Below are positions 63,731-64,000 of a stretch of 64,000 nt of DNA, piece by piece. The DNA is from Bolinopsis microptera (taxonomy: Eukaryota; Ctenophora; Tentaculata; Lobata; Bolinopsidae), in assembly GCF_026151205.1 (NCBI RefSeq), contig NC_087078.1, positions 7,952,675 through 8,016,674 of the forward strand, written 5' to 3'. Each line of letters begins with the position of its first letter. Position 1 is the first letter of the stretch. The notes beneath the pieces are model-generated. The model made no database searches. It was given only the letters and a program-made list of their open reading frames with translations, and was not told where the DNA came from. Position numbers and translations under genes: made by a program.

Positions 63731-63973
63731 ATGCCCGACCATATAGCCAAGGCGAAGACGGCCTACAATGAAATTGTCGATATATTGGATAGTTTCCCGA
63801 CTATAAATAAAAGCAACAGATCGAAGGAAGACAGTCAAAAGGCGTTTGATAATTCCAAGCTGAAGATTTTCAACCTCATGAAGACAAGCATTCTGCCTGT
63901 TATCACTGATAAGGGTGCTACATCATACACTTACATTGTAAAGGAGAATGTGCGAGTATCGGCTGACTATTGA
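63731..63973 (+). CDS. Small unidentified ORF (80 aa)
   Basis: Starts ATG at 63731 (MPDHIAKAKTAYNEIVDILD) and ends with TGA at 63971-63973. It is mostly helical in character, with charged and polar residues, no signal peptide and no membrane segment. Balanced composition and normal codon usage suggest a real single-exon gene or a terminal or first exon. It lies head-to-head with the CPEB1-like gene, 150 bp from its visible 5' exon, so it either shares a bidirectional promoter or is nested in a CPEB1 intron. I do not recognise the family. Confidence 0.4.
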   Translation: MPDHIAKAKTAYNEIVDILDSFPTINKSNRSKEDSQKAFDNSKLKIFNLMKTSILPVITDKGATSYTYIVKENVRVSADY

Positions 63974-64000
63974 AGAGCACTGGAATCTGATTCAGGCCAA

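Overview
The window is animal nuclear DNA. It is AT-rich, its genes are split by GT-AG introns, and a large share of it is transposon-derived. Several things together suggest an early-branching marine invertebrate, most likely a cnidarian (possibly a hydrozoan): short-exon metazoan genes (PRPS, SYCP3, CPEB1, SLC35B2), a copia-like element of the type found in cnidarians, a CR1/L2-like LINE, a Penelope-like fragment, a hAT MITE with a GC-rich core, and a transposon-borne Cys-rich/PIN-like protein. This assignment is an inference. No rRNA or species marker is present.

Layout. (1) 394-5384, minus strand: complete eight-exon SLC35B2-like PAPS transporter. (2) 5543-9328: element with about 650-bp terminal inverted repeats and TA flanks, carrying a broken PIN-like/Cys-rich gene, unidentified spliced exons and a tRNA-type SINE. 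(3) 9329-22058: old LINE pieces and a tandem duplication of about 2.1 kb. The second copy is interrupted by a very young 5,746-bp copia-type LTR element that encodes only gag and protease. (4) 22059-about 27,850, minus strand: apparently intact LINE whose ORF1 joins an AlkB-type dioxygenase to an SGNH esterase. (5) 28277-45705, plus strand: complete PRPS (ribose-phosphate pyrophosphokinase) gene with two alternative last exons. Its introns hold a hAT MITE, minisatellites and foldback elements capped by poly-G/poly-C. (6) 46405-47780: near-perfect giant palindrome with poly-G/poly-C ends and TTAA flanks. (7) 49288-51497: ORF-less TIR element packed with GTCACA motifs. (8) 51974-56831, minus strand: partial Tctex-type dynein light chain gene with a duplicated first exon, interrupted by a Penelope-like fragment. 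(9) 57389-58739, minus strand: SYCP3. (10) about 61.08-61.70 kb: GCAGT satellite. (11) 61921-63582, minus strand: CPEB1-like gene, with a small unidentified ORF head-to-head beyond it.

The host genes do not form a pathway. PRPS makes PRPP, SLC35B2 imports PAPS into the Golgi, and SYCP3 and CPEB1 are both germline (meiosis/oocyte) genes that happen to be close neighbours. The points most worth following up are the AlkB-esterase LINE ORF1, the two conserved last exons of PRPS, the poly-G/poly-C foldback family, and the GTCACA-rich TIR element.
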